Positions 7,702 to 16,514 of a stretch of DNA of 64,000 nt are shown here, piece after piece. Below the pieces are notes generated by a model. That model made no database searches, was not told the origin of the DNA, and saw only the letters and a program-made list of their open reading frames with translations. The translations under genes and the position numbers were made by a program. The stretch is from Haloechinothrix sp033042135 (GTDB taxonomy: Bacteria > Actinomycetota > Actinomycetes > Mycobacteriales > Pseudonocardiaceae), in contig NZ_WBXM01000003.1 of the NCBI RefSeq assembly GCF_033042135.1, positions 248,001 to 312,000 of the forward strand, read 5' to 3'. The number at the start of each line of letters is the position of its first letter. Position 1 is the first letter of the stretch.

Positions 7702-9102
7702 GTGCCCACCGATCGCATTGAGACCGTCGTCAACCTGTGCAAGCGCCGTGGTTTCGTGTTCCCGTGCGGGGAGATCTACGGCGGGACCCGGTCCGCGTGG
7801 GATTACGGACCGCTCGGCGTGGAGTTGAAGGACAACCTCAAGCGCCAGTGGTGGAAGTCGGTCGTGCAGGGTCGCGAGGATGTCGTCGGCATCGACTCGT
7901 CGGTGATCCTGCCCCGCCAGGTCTGGGTCGCCTCCGGGCACCTCGAGGCGTTCGTCGATCCGCTGGTCGAGTGCCTGTCGTGCCACCGGCGCTGGCGAGC
8001 CGACCAGATCGCCGAGGAGTACGCCGAGCGCACCGGCAAGGAGCTCGCCACCGTCGACGGCGAGCCGGACCTGTCCGACGTGCCCTGCCCCAACTGCGGT
8101 GTCCGCGGTTCGTACACCGAGCCGCGCGAGTTCAACGGGCTGCTCAAGACCTATCTCGGCCCGGTGGAGTCCGAGGAAGGCTTGCATTACCTGCGCCCGG
8201 AGACCGCGCAGGGGATCTTCGTCAACTTCTCCAACGTGGTGACCACGGCACGGCGTAAGCCGCCGTTCGGCATCGGGCAGATCGGCAAGTCGTTCCGTAA
8301 TGAGATCACGCCAGGCAACTTCATCTTCCGCACCCGCGAGTTCGAGCAGATGGAGATGGAGTACTTCGTCGAGCCCGGCGAGGACGAGAACTGGCATCAG
8401 TACTGGATCGAGGAGCGCACCCGCTGGTACACCGATCTGGGGATCGCCAAGGACAACCTACGGCACTACGAGCACCCCAAGGAAAAGCTGTCGCACTACT
8501 CCAAGCGCACCGTGGACATCGAGTACCGGTTCGGTTTCAGCTCCGGCCAGGAGTGGGGGGAGCTCGAGGGCATCGCCAACCGGACCGACTTCGATCTCAC
8601 CACCCACTCCAACCACTCGGGCGTCGACCTGTCGTACTTCGACCAGGCCACCGGTGAGCGCTACCGGCCGTTCGTGATCGAGCCCGCGGCAGGGGTGGGC
8701 CGGCCGCTGATGGCCTTTTTGATCGACGCCTACACCGAGGAAGAGGTGCCCAACGCCAAGGGCGGGGTGGACAAGCGTGTCGTGCTGAAGCTCGACCGCA
8801 GGCTCGCGCCGATCAAGGTCGCGGTGCTCCCGCTGTCGCGGAACTCCGACCTGACCCCCAAGGCGCAGGACATCGCCGCGGCGCTGCGGCCGCACTGGAA
8901 CGTCGAGTTCGACGACGCCGCCTCGGTCGGCAAGCGGTACCGCAGGCAGGACGAGATCGGCACCCCGTTCTGCGTGACGGTGGACTTCGACACCTTGGAG
9001 GACCACGCCGTGACCGTGCGCGAGCGGGACGACATGACCCAGGAGCGGGTGGCCATCGACCAGCTCGAGTCCTACCTCGCCGCACGGCTGGTTGGCTGCT
9101 GA
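7702..9102 (+). CDS. glyS: Glycyl-tRNA synthetase (single-chain, class II)
   Basis: 466 residues, bacterial/archaeal homodimeric alpha2-type GlyRS. Class II motifs are visible: YLRPETAQGIFVNFSNV (motif 1 region), FRNEITPGNFIFRTREFEQM (motif 2) and the C-terminal anticodon-binding domain. A CxxC-x n-CxxC zinc module (CLSCH, CPNCG) lies near residues 92-134. GTG start with GGAG seven bases upstream. Divergent from smtB-zur, as in Mycobacterium. Confidence 0.97.
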   Translation: MPTDRIETVVNLCKRRGFVFPCGEIYGGTRSAWDYGPLGVELKDNLKRQWWKSVVQGREDVVGIDSSVILPRQVWVASGHLEAFVDPLVECLSCHRRWRADQIAEEYAERTGKELATVDGEPDLSDVPCPNCGVRGSYTEPREFNGLLKTYLGPVESEEGLHYLRPETAQGIFVNFSNVVTTARRKPPFGIGQIGKSFRNEITPGNFIFRTREFEQMEMEYFVEPGEDENWHQYWIEERTRWYTDLGIAKDNLRHYEHPKEKLSHYSKRTVDIEYRFGFSSGQEWGELEGIANRTDFDLTTHSNHSGVDLSYFDQATGERYRPFVIEPAAGVGRPLMAFLIDAYTEEEVPNAKGGVDKRVVLKLDRRLAPIKVAVLPLSRNSDLTPKAQDIAAALRPHWNVEFDDAASVGKRYRRQDEIGTPFCVTVDFDTLEDHAVTVRERDDMTQERVAIDQLESYLAARLVGC

Positions 9103-9757
9103 CCCGGCGCGTGACGTGACTGGTAACCCGCGCTTCGGTCGCTGGCTGACACGCGCGATCACCGGCTGTCTCGTGATCGCGCTGATGGTCACCGCCGGAA
9201 CGGCGTTCCGGGTCTGGCAGGTGGCCAGGGTCGACGACCGTAGCCCCGCCGATGCCATCGTCGTGCTCGGTGCCGCGCAGTACAACGGGTCCCCGTCGTC
9301 GATCTTCCAGTCCCGGCTGGGACATGCCGGGGAGCTGTACCACGCTGGAACCGCCCCGCTGGTCGTGACCACCGGCGGCAGCGGCGCAGGCGACACCTAC
9401 ACCGAGGCCGACGCCGGGGCGCGGTGGCTGCGCGAGCAAGGGGTGCCGGACAGCGCCACGCTCGCCGTTGGCGTGGGCACCGACACCTACAGCAGCCTGG
9501 AGGCCGCCGTGAACGTGTTCGACGATCGCGGGGTGGAGTCGGTGGTCATCGTCAGCGACCCGTGGCATTCGCTGCGCGCCAGGACCATGGCGCGCGATCT
9601 CGGCCTCGACGCGCACACCTCGCCCACGTTCAGCGGGCCGATCGTGCAGACACGGCAGACGCAGCTGCGGTACATCATCCGCGAGACGGGTGCGCTGCTG
9701 CACTACCGCATCTCGGCCGACCCGGCCGACGAGCTCGGCGGTAGCGGCCTCGGTTGA
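9092..9757 (+). CDS. YdcF/SanA-like DUF218 membrane protein
   Basis: 221 residues from TTG 9092, overlapping the glyS stop; GTG 9116 is an alternative. One N-terminal transmembrane segment (ITGCLVIALMVTAGTAFRVW) anchors a DUF218 domain with ADAIVVLGAAQYNGSPS, a TTGGSGAGD loop and VVIVSDPWHSLRARTMARD. The family is tied to envelope integrity and vancomycin sensitivity in enterobacteria; the reaction is not established. Confidence 0.85.
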   Translation: MAADPARDVTGNPRFGRWLTRAITGCLVIALMVTAGTAFRVWQVARVDDRSPADAIVVLGAAQYNGSPSSIFQSRLGHAGELYHAGTAPLVVTTGGSGAGDTYTEADAGARWLREQGVPDSATLAVGVGTDTYSSLEAAVNVFDDRGVESVVIVSDPWHSLRARTMARDLGLDAHTSPTFSGPIVQTRQTQLRYIIRETGALLHYRISADPADELGGSGLG

Positions 9758-9826
9758 GCCGAGCTGGGGACAGTGTCGTGATGATGTCCTAAGCTGGTCG
9801 CTCGACCGACGGAGTGGGACACACCG

Positions 9827-11101
9827 ATGCGTGATTTCTACGGTGAACACGAGCGCGAGCGCTGGGTCGGTGAGCCGGAGAAGGGCTCGTCCGCCACGGC
9901 GGGCGGTGACGCGAGGTCGCCGTTCGCCAGGGACCGAGCCAGGGTGCTGCACTCGGCAGCGCTGCGCAGGCTCGCGGGCAAGACGCAGGTCGTCGGCCCG
10001 GGGGAGGGCGCGGAGGTCAGCGGTGTGCCGCGCACCAGGCTGACCCACTCGCTCGAGGTCGCGCAGATCGGTCGCGGTATCGCCGAGGATCTCGGCGCCG
10101 ACGGGGACCTGGTCGAGACGGCAGGGCTGGCGCACGACATCGGGCATCCGCCGTTCGGGCACAACGGTGAGCGCGCGCTGAACGAGGTCGCCGAGGTGTG
10201 CGGTGGTTACGAGGGCAATGCGCAAACGCTGCGGATCCTGACGCGCCTCGAACCGAAGGTGCTTGGTCACGGGGAGGAGCCGCACGGGCTGAACCTCACG
10301 CGGGCGAGCCTGGACGCGGCGACGAAGTACCCGTGGCCCGCCGGCCCCGGTACCCGCAAGTTCGGCGTGTACCCCGACGACGTCCCGGTGTTCGACTGGA
10401 TGCGGCAAGGTGCGCCGCAGCGGAGCCGGTGCCTAGAGGCGCAGATCATGGACTGGGCCGATGACGTGGCCTACTCCGTGCACGACGTGGAGGACGGGGT
10501 GCTGTCCGGCAGGCTGTCGCTGCGGATGCTCGCCGACGACGGTGAGCGCGCTGCGCTGGCCGAGACCGCCGCGAAGTACTTTTCGGAGCAGTCTGTGGCG
10601 GCGCTGGAGGCCGCTGCCGGGGAGCTCCTGGCACTGCCCGTGGTCGGCGATGTGGTGTCCACCGACTACGACGGTTCGGTACGGATGCAGGTCGCGCTGA
10701 AGCGATTGACCAGCGAGCTGGTCGGCCGGTTCGCTACGGCGGCTGTGGCGCGGACACGGAAACGCTACGGATCGGGGCCGCTGGCGCGCTACGGCGCCTC
10801 GCTCGAGGTGCCCGAGCAGGTGGCAGCTGAGGTCGCGCTGCTGAAGGCGCTCGCCCTGCGTACGGTGATGAGCGACGCCCGGCGCCTTGCCATCCAGGAG
10901 GGCCAGCGCCAGCTGCTGGCCGAGCTGGTCGCGGTGCTGCTCCGGCGCTCACCGGAGGCACTTGACCGGAGCTTCCTGCCCGCCTTCGAGGCCGCCGCCG
11001 ACGACACCGCGCGGTTGCGGGTGGTGATCGATCAGGTCGCTTCCCTCACCGATGCGCAAGCGACCGCGTGGCACGCCTGGCACACTGGTCGGCATGGCTG
11101 A
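9827..11101 (+). CDS. dgt: Deoxyguanosinetriphosphate triphosphohydrolase (dGTPase)
   Basis: 424 residues with the HD-domain metal site: TRLTHSLEVAQIGR, then GLAHDIGHPPFGHNGE, and a later MDWADDVAYSVHDVEDG. These are the conserved motifs of dGTPase-like triphosphohydrolases that cleave dNTP to nucleoside and tripolyphosphate. In Actinobacteria the gene usually lies just upstream of dnaG; here a serpin, a CMD protein and a sigma factor separate the two. The stop overlaps the serpin start by eight bases. Confidence 0.94.
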   Translation: MRDFYGEHERERWVGEPEKGSSATAGGDARSPFARDRARVLHSAALRRLAGKTQVVGPGEGAEVSGVPRTRLTHSLEVAQIGRGIAEDLGADGDLVETAGLAHDIGHPPFGHNGERALNEVAEVCGGYEGNAQTLRILTRLEPKVLGHGEEPHGLNLTRASLDAATKYPWPAGPGTRKFGVYPDDVPVFDWMRQGAPQRSRCLEAQIMDWADDVAYSVHDVEDGVLSGRLSLRMLADDGERAALAETAAKYFSEQSVAALEAAAGELLALPVVGDVVSTDYDGSVRMQVALKRLTSELVGRFATAAVARTRKRYGSGPLARYGASLEVPEQVAAEVALLKALALRTVMSDARRLAIQEGQRQLLAELVAVLLRRSPEALDRSFLPAFEAAADDTARLRVVIDQVASLTDAQATAWHAWHTGRHG

Positions 11102-12215
11102 GCGTGCGCCGGGACTCCGTGAGCATCTGAGGTTCTCGCTGGCGCTGCACCGGCAGCTGGGGGGCAGCGGCAACGTTTGCGTCTCGCCGTACTCTGTGGC
11201 CAGCGCGTTGGGCATGACCTGCCAGGCGGCGGGTGGGAATACCGCGGCGCAGCTGCGCGGGTTGCTGTGCGGTGACGAGCCGGACATTGCCGGGCACGTC
11301 TCGTTGCTGCGGGAGGCGTCCCGGCTGTCGCCTGAAGGCGACGGTGAGGATCCGGTGTTCGCGGTCAGCAACGCCCTGTGGGTCTGGGACGGGCTGAGCG
11401 TCCACGACAGCTTCCGGGAGAAGCTGGCGACCTGGCCGGGGGCCAAGGTGGAGAAGGCGCCGTTCGTGACCGAACCGGAAACGGCCCGCGGCGCGATCAA
11501 CGCCGATGTGGCCCGCACGACCCGCGACCTGATCCCGGAGCTGATCCCGGCAGGCGCGGTGGACCCGTCGACCGTGGCGAGCCTGGTCAATGCCCTGTAC
11601 GTCAAGGCGGCCTGGCGCAACCGGTTCCCCGAGCGGGACACCAGGGAGCAGGATTTTCACGGCCTGCCGGGCAAGCGGACGGTGCCGATGATGCACCTGG
11701 TCGAAGCCCTGCCGTATGCCGAGGCGGGCGGGTGGCGCAGCGTCACGCTGCCCGCGGCTGGTGGGGTCGAGGCCGTGGTGCTGCTGCCGGACGGGGAGCT
11801 GGCCGAGGCCGAACCGTCCCTCGATGCCGAACGGCTCGCCGCGCTGCTGCCGGGGCCCAAGGCGTCCCGGCGGGTCGCGGTGACGCTGCCCCGGCTCCGC
11901 CTCGGGACGCAGACCTCGCTGGTGGAGGTGCTGCGGGCACTCGGCGTGCGCGACCTGTTCACCCCCGCAGCCGACCTGTCGGGGCTGTCCGACGATCCCC
12001 GACTCGAAGTCTCCGACGTGCTGCACGAATCGGTGCTCGAGCTCGACGAGCAGGGGCTGGAGGGTGCGGCGGCCACGGCGGTGATGGTGCGGATGGTGGC
12101 CGCGTTCACCGACACGCCCGTGGAGTTCCGGGTGGATCGCCCGTTCCTGCTGCTGATCCGGCACGCCACCACCGGCGCGCTGTACTTCTTCGCCCGCGTG
12201 ACCGACCCGTCCTGA
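11094..12215 (+). CDS. Serpin-family protease inhibitor
   Basis: 373 residues from ATG 11094. Serpin landmarks: NVCVSPYSVASALGMTCQAA, NALYVKAAWRNRF, DFHGLPGKRTVPMMHLVEAL, VEFRVDRPFLLLIRH. The reactive-centre hinge EQGLEGAAAT at about residues 319-328 keeps the small-residue run needed for loop insertion, so inhibitory function is likely, though the P14 position reads Leu instead of the usual Thr/Ser. The loop AVMVRMVAAF suggests a hydrophobic P1, thus elastase- or subtilisin-like targets. No signal peptide, so it is probably intracellular. Overlaps dgt. Confidence 0.93.
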   Translation: MAERAPGLREHLRFSLALHRQLGGSGNVCVSPYSVASALGMTCQAAGGNTAAQLRGLLCGDEPDIAGHVSLLREASRLSPEGDGEDPVFAVSNALWVWDGLSVHDSFREKLATWPGAKVEKAPFVTEPETARGAINADVARTTRDLIPELIPAGAVDPSTVASLVNALYVKAAWRNRFPERDTREQDFHGLPGKRTVPMMHLVEALPYAEAGGWRSVTLPAAGGVEAVVLLPDGELAEAEPSLDAERLAALLPGPKASRRVAVTLPRLRLGTQTSLVEVLRALGVRDLFTPAADLSGLSDDPRLEVSDVLHESVLELDEQGLEGAAATAVMVRMVAAFTDTPVEFRVDRPFLLLIRHATTGALYFFARVTDPS

Positions 12216-12322
12216 CGGAGGCCACCGAGCGGTGTTCCGCTGTCACGTTCGCGTGGTCCGTTTCGTCGGTAGGAGTGAAGTGATCCGGGGGACCCGGAGA
12301 TTGCGGCGGGAAGGAGAGCGTG

Positions 12323-12889
12323 ATGTCGCGTATCCCAGCTATGCCCCGTGAAGGTGTCGGCCTGTTTCGCAGGCTCGCCTACCGGTACGCGCGTCAGCGG
12401 TTCGGGGCGGTACCGGAACCGTTCGCGGTCGCGGCTCACCACGGTGGCCTGTTCGCCGCGGGCGCGGTGCACGAGACGCTGGTGGAGAAGGTCAGCCGGG
12501 TACTACCTGCCAACGTCCGGCAGCTGGCGGTGTACCGCGTGGCGCAGCGGCTGGGTTGCTCATGGTGTATCGACTTCGGCGCGATGTTGCAGCGGATGGA
12601 TGGGTTGGACATCGAGCGGCTGGCCGAGATCGATAACTTCGCCGACTCGGCGCGATACAGCCATGCTGAGCGCCTGGCGATCGGCTATGCCGACGCGATG
12701 ACCGAGCTGCCGGTGACGGTGACCGATGAGCAGGTGCGCGAGCTTGAGGCGGAGTTCGGGCGCGCCGGTGTGCTCGAATTGACGTACCACATCGCGCTGG
12801 AGAACATGCGTGCCCGCAACAACGCCGCACTCGGGATCCCCGAGCAGGGTTTCACCTCGGGTGAAGCCTGTCGTGTGTCGCGCGATTAG
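12323..12889 (+). CDS. Carboxymuconolactone-decarboxylase / AhpD-like protein
   Basis: 188 residues. The core YRVAQRLGCSWCIDFGAM holds the CxxC pair of AhpD-like proteins, followed by AERLAIGYADAMTELPVTVTDEQV, typical of the CMD family. Such proteins act as peroxidase partners or gamma-carboxymuconolactone decarboxylase relatives. AAGGAGAG at 12311-12318 supports ATG 12323 over GTG 12320. It converges on the sigma-factor gene with a four-base overlap of the stops; AhpD-like and SigJ-like genes are often neighbours, so this may be the sigma factor's partner. Confidence 0.85.
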   Translation: MSRIPAMPREGVGLFRRLAYRYARQRFGAVPEPFAVAAHHGGLFAAGAVHETLVEKVSRVLPANVRQLAVYRVAQRLGCSWCIDFGAMLQRMDGLDIERLAEIDNFADSARYSHAERLAIGYADAMTELPVTVTDEQVRELEAEFGRAGVLELTYHIALENMRARNNAALGIPEQGFTSGEACRVSRD

Positions 12890-13821
12890 GGGATCGTGCC
12901 GAGCTTGTCCGGGTTGGCCTGGTCGTAGAAGGCGGCGATCGATCCGTCCCGGACAGCGATGGTGTGCAGGCGGGCATCGAGCGCGCGATGCTCGGTGTCG
13001 CCGGGATGCGGTGGGAAGTACATCCCCAGATCGCCGTTGACCAGCACGAGCCTGCCGCCGGCCAGAGCCTCGGCTGAGTATTGTGCGCGGAGCCCGAACG
13101 CGAACCGGGCGATCTTGTCGGCGCCGGTGACGACCTGTAGCGCGGTGCGCGCCTTGCCGTCGGCGTCGCCGATCAACACTACGTCCGGGTGCAGCAGGTG
13201 GGTGACGGTGTCGACATCGCCGTTCATGAGCGCGTGCATGAACCGTTCGAGGAGGTCTCGTTGCTGCTCGAGGGACGCCCGGTGCGGTGGATCGGCCTCG
13301 GCCACGATCCGCCGCGCGCGGGAGGCGTGCTGCCGAGCGGCGTCGGTGGTGCATCCTAGGGTGCTGGCGATCTCGGCGAACGGCACCGCGAGGGCATCGT
13401 GCAGCACGAACGCCACCCGCTGCTCGGGGGTGAGCCGGTCGAGGACCACCATCGCGGCCATCCGCACCTCGTCGCGGTGCACGATCTCGGTCAGCGGCTG
13501 CGTGGGATCGCCGCCCTCCAGCGGCGTCACCACCGGCTCCGGCAGCCACTGCCCGACGTACCGCTCCCGTCGGGCGGCTGCCGATCGTAGCCGGTCGAGG
13601 CAGATGCGGCCGACCACCGTAGCCAGCCAGGCACCGAGATCGCGGATCTCCGCGCGGACCTCCGGCGCTGTGCCCGCCAGCCGCAGCCAGGCCTCCTGCA
13701 CGGCATCCTCGGCATCGGAACGGATCCCGGTTATGCGATACGCCACCGCGAGCAGATCGCTGCGCCGCGCGGTGAAGTCAGCAGCCAGCGCGTCGAGATC
13801 CCCAGGCGGTACGGTCACCAC
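12886..13821 (-). CDS. SigJ-like ECF sigma factor with SnoaL-like C-terminal domain
   Basis: About 311 residues from GTG 13821 (13818 also possible). Region 2 reads ITGIRSDAEDAVQEAWLRLA and region 4 LTPEQRVAFVLHDALAVPFA; a SnoaL/NTF2-like domain follows (ERFMHALMNGDVDTVTHLLH), the architecture of ECF41/SigJ sigma factors, where this domain replaces an anti-sigma factor. The open frame continues upstream to 14004 only through the 22-nt repeat region, so a start there is rejected. Confidence 0.9.
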   Translation of the reverse strand: MVTVPPGDLDALAADFTARRSDLLAVAYRITGIRSDAEDAVQEAWLRLAGTAPEVRAEIRDLGAWLATVVGRICLDRLRSAAARRERYVGQWLPEPVVTPLEGGDPTQPLTEIVHRDEVRMAAMVVLDRLTPEQRVAFVLHDALAVPFAEIASTLGCTTDAARQHASRARRIVAEADPPHRASLEQQRDLLERFMHALMNGDVDTVTHLLHPDVVLIGDADGKARTALQVVTGADKIARFAFGLRAQYSAEALAGGRLVLVNGDLGMYFPPHPGDTEHRALDARLHTIAVRDGSIAAFYDQANPDKLGTIP

Positions 13822-13854
13822 GTCAGTATTCCCCACCGTGTCGAGCCCCGCAGC

Positions 13855-13988
13855 ACGCCGTGTCGGGCGTTCTGACACACCATGTCGGGCGTTGCGACCC
13901 ACCAAGTTGGTCGTTCTGGCACGCCGTGTTGGGCGCTGCGGCGTGCCGGGCACCCAACACGGGGTGCTCGAGCGACGAACACGCGGTG
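13855..13988. repeat. 22-nt degenerate spacer repeat, four direct and two inverted units
   Basis: Units with exact 22-base period lie at 13855, 13877, 13899 and 13921, each around a core CCRTGTYGGGCGYT; two more lie in the opposite orientation at 13945-13966 and 13967-13988. The two orientations face each other around 13943. It fills the spacer between the sigma-factor start and the dnaG promoter. The spurious open frames across it have no coding features. Confidence 0.85.
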
Positions 13989-14059
13989 CCTGTGCCATGG
14001 ACACAGGCGGGGCTGACGCGCGGGGTACGGCCGCGTCGGTGCCGGACGCGCAGGCACAC

Positions 14060-14065
14060 TAGACT
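14060..14065 (+). promoter_or_regulatory. Candidate -10 box of leaderless dnaG transcript
   Basis: TAGACT lies eight bases before the dnaG GTG and no Shine-Dalgarno sequence intervenes, so transcription probably starts at or next to the start codon. Confidence 0.5.
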
Positions 14066-14073
14066 CCCGGGGT

Positions 14074-15981
14074 GTGGCGGGACGGATCCGGGAAAGTGAC
14101 ATCGCGGAGGTTCGTGAGCGTAATCGGATCGATGACGTCATCGGGGAGTATGTCGCGTTGCGACGGTCCGGTGGGGGATCGCTGAAGGGCCTGTGCCCGT
14201 TTCACGACGAGAAGACCCCGTCGCTGAACGTGCGCCCCTCGCTGGGGACGTTCCACTGCTTCGGATGTGGTGAGGGCGGTGACGTCATCGCCTTCGTGAT
14301 GAAGACCGAGCACCTCGGTTTCGTGGAGTCGGTGGAACGGCTCGCCGATCGGGTGGGGATCCAGCTCACCTATACCGGGGGCGGCACCACCGTGCAGCGC
14401 GACAGGGGCACGCGTTCCCGGCTGATCGAGGCACATCGCGCGGCGCAGGAGTTCTACGCAGAGCAGCTGGGCAGCCCCGAGGCCAAACCCGCCCGCGAGT
14501 TCCTCACCGAGCGCGGGTTCGGCGCCGAGGAGGCGCGGACCTTCGGGTGCGGGTTCGCCCCGGGCGGGTGGGATCAGCTCACCCGGCACCTGCTCGGCAA
14601 GGGGTTCCAGGTCGAGGAGCTGTACAAGGCGCAGCTGGCCAGGGAGAGCAAGCACGGCAAGCCGGTCGACCGATTCCGGCGGCGGTTGCTGTGGCCGATC
14701 AAGGACCTCGGCGGGGACGTGGTCGGTTTCGGTGCGCGGCGCATCTTCGACGACGACCCGATCGAGGCCAAGTACCTCAACACCAGCGAAAGCCCGATCT
14801 ACAAGAAGTCGCAGGTGTTGTTCGGGATCGATCTGGCCAAGCGCGAGATCGCCAAGCGGCATCAGGTGGTCGTCGTCGAGGGGTACACCGACGTGATGGC
14901 GATGCACGTCGCTGGGGTGCCCACCGCGATCGCCTCCTCGGGCACCGCGTTCGGCAGCGACCACATGGCGGTGTTGCGGCGTCTGATGATGGACGACGAC
15001 GCCTTCCGCGGCGAGGTGATCTTCACCTTCGACGCGGACGAGGCGGGACAGAAAGCGGCGCTGAAGGCGTTCGAGGGTGATCAGACCTTCGCCGCGCAGA
15101 CCTACATCGCTGTGGCTCCCGAGGGGATGGACCCCTGTGACCTGCGACTGGCCAAGGGTGACGCGGCCGTGCGTGACCTGGTGGCCCGCAGGGTACCGCT
15201 GTTCGAGTTCGCCATCCGCAGCATGCTGCGTTCCTACGACCTCGACTCGGTGGACGGCCAGGTGGCGGCGCTGCAGCGCACCGTGCCGATGGTCGCGCAG
15301 ATCAAAGATGAGGCCAAGCGGGACGGCTACGCCGTCAAGCTCGCCTTCTGGACCGGCTGGCATGACGAGTCGATGGTGGTGCGCCGCGTGCGGGAGACCG
15401 CGCGAGGTGCGGTCAACGGCGCGGCACCGTCGCGGCGACGGGAACGCGGTGCGGCGCAGCAGGGCGGCGAGGCCGCGGCCGAGGACCTGCCCCGTCCCGA
15501 CCCACGCGACCCGCGGCTGCGGGCGCAGCGCGAGGTGCTCAAGGCTGCGCTGCAGGAGCCGGGGATGGCCGGACCGTCCTACGATGCGCTGCCCGAGGAT
15601 GCCTTCACCCACCCGGCCTACGTGGCGGTGCATCGCGCTGTGATCGAGGCGGGCGGAACGGCCAGCGGGTTGACTGGCCCCGCGTTGCTGGATGCCGCGA
15701 CGCAGCAGATACCGCAGGGCACCGCGCGCCGGGTACTGTCGGAACTGGCGGTGGAGCCGTTGCACGCCAAGGAGGAGGTCGACGCGAACTACGTCGCCAC
15801 CGAGATCGCGGTCGTGCAGGCGGCGCACGTCGGCCGCCAGATCGCGGACGTGAAGTCCAAGCTGCAGCGGGTATCTCCCACCGAGAATGCCGAGGAGTAC
15901 CGCGCCTTGTTCGGCGACCTGGTGGCGCTCGAGCAGTACCGTAAGGCGCTGCGGGAGCAAGCGGTCGGAGGTATGTATTGA
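14074..15981 (+). CDS. dnaG: DNA primase DnaG
   Basis: 635 residues. The zinc ribbon at residues 40-66 contains CPFHDEKTPSL and FHCFGCGEGGDVI; the TOPRIM domain has VVVEGYTDVMAMH and FTFDADEAGQKAALKAF; a DnaB-binding helical C-terminal domain follows after a low-complexity linker near residue 450. It makes the RNA primers for replication. GTG start with a TAGACT box eight bases upstream. The hypothetical gene downstream overlaps its stop (TTGA). Confidence 0.97.
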   Translation: MAGRIRESDIAEVRERNRIDDVIGEYVALRRSGGGSLKGLCPFHDEKTPSLNVRPSLGTFHCFGCGEGGDVIAFVMKTEHLGFVESVERLADRVGIQLTYTGGGTTVQRDRGTRSRLIEAHRAAQEFYAEQLGSPEAKPAREFLTERGFGAEEARTFGCGFAPGGWDQLTRHLLGKGFQVEELYKAQLARESKHGKPVDRFRRRLLWPIKDLGGDVVGFGARRIFDDDPIEAKYLNTSESPIYKKSQVLFGIDLAKREIAKRHQVVVVEGYTDVMAMHVAGVPTAIASSGTAFGSDHMAVLRRLMMDDDAFRGEVIFTFDADEAGQKAALKAFEGDQTFAAQTYIAVAPEGMDPCDLRLAKGDAAVRDLVARRVPLFEFAIRSMLRSYDLDSVDGQVAALQRTVPMVAQIKDEAKRDGYAVKLAFWTGWHDESMVVRRVRETARGAVNGAAPSRRRERGAAQQGGEAAAEDLPRPDPRDPRLRAQREVLKAALQEPGMAGPSYDALPEDAFTHPAYVAVHRAVIEAGGTASGLTGPALLDAATQQIPQGTARRVLSELAVEPLHAKEEVDANYVATEIAVVQAAHVGRQIADVKSKLQRVSPTENAEEYRALFGDLVALEQYRKALREQAVGGMY

Positions 15982-16499
15982 TCGGCTGGCTGAAACGCGT
16001 GCTGGGAGACCGGATTCCGGAGGGGTTCACGGGCACTCTCGCCGGGGAGGAGCACGTGTTGAGCTCGGCTCCTGCCACCGGTGGTCCGGTGGTGGCGACC
16101 TCGCTGGGGTTGTGGGTTCCCGAGCAGGCGGGGTTCCGGCGCATGGCCTGGCACGCCATCAGCAAGGTGACCTGGTCCGAGTCGGTGCTCACCGTGGTGG
16201 AGAGCGAGGAGATCGAGCAGGCGGGGAACGCGGTGGTGATCGTCGACCGGCGGCCCGTGCGGTACCGGCTGCCGCGACACGGCACGTTGCCCAAAGTGGT
16301 GCGTGACCGCGTGGACGGCTCCATCCGGTCCCGGTATTACAAGGAGCTGCCCGGCGGAGGGGCGTGGTTCGTGCAGCGCAAGGTGCCCGGTCAGGATGGT
16401 GTGCTGCTACAGGCGCGGCCCGATCCGGGGACGGACCGCCACGTGGTGGTCGATATCGCTCGCGAGGCGGCAGAGCGGCTGGCGCGAGAACTCGGCTAA
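15978..16499 (+). CDS. Conserved hypothetical protein downstream of dnaG
   Basis: 173 residues from TTG 15978 with CGGAGGT at 15966-15972 as ribosome binding site, overlapping the dnaG stop, so translational coupling is likely. No signal peptide or membrane segment. The sequence is beta-rich in the first two thirds (VVATSLGLWVPE, VVIVDRRPVRYRL) and ends with a helix. It resembles small cytosolic actinobacterial proteins of unknown role that follow dnaG; a PH-like beta barrel is possible but unproven. Confidence 0.72.
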   Translation: MIGWLKRVLGDRIPEGFTGTLAGEEHVLSSAPATGGPVVATSLGLWVPEQAGFRRMAWHAISKVTWSESVLTVVESEEIEQAGNAVVIVDRRPVRYRLPRHGTLPKVVRDRVDGSIRSRYYKELPGGGAWFVQRKVPGQDGVLLQARPDPGTDRHVVVDIAREAAERLARELG

Positions 16500-16502
16500 C
16501 AG

Positions 16503-16508
16503 TACGCT
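16503..16508 (+). promoter_or_regulatory. Candidate -10 box of leaderless tam transcript
   Basis: TACGCT lies six bases before GTG 16515, with no ribosome binding site between them. It is also part of the small inverted repeat GTAC-GCTC-GTAC. Confidence 0.45.
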
Positions 16509-16514
16509 CGTACT

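Noticed and set aside
13855..13988. CRISPR array
   Set aside because: Units are contiguous with no unique spacers and change orientation.
13822..14004. N-terminal extension of the sigma factor
   Set aside because: It translates the 22-nt repeats; conserved sigma sequence starts after GTG 13821.
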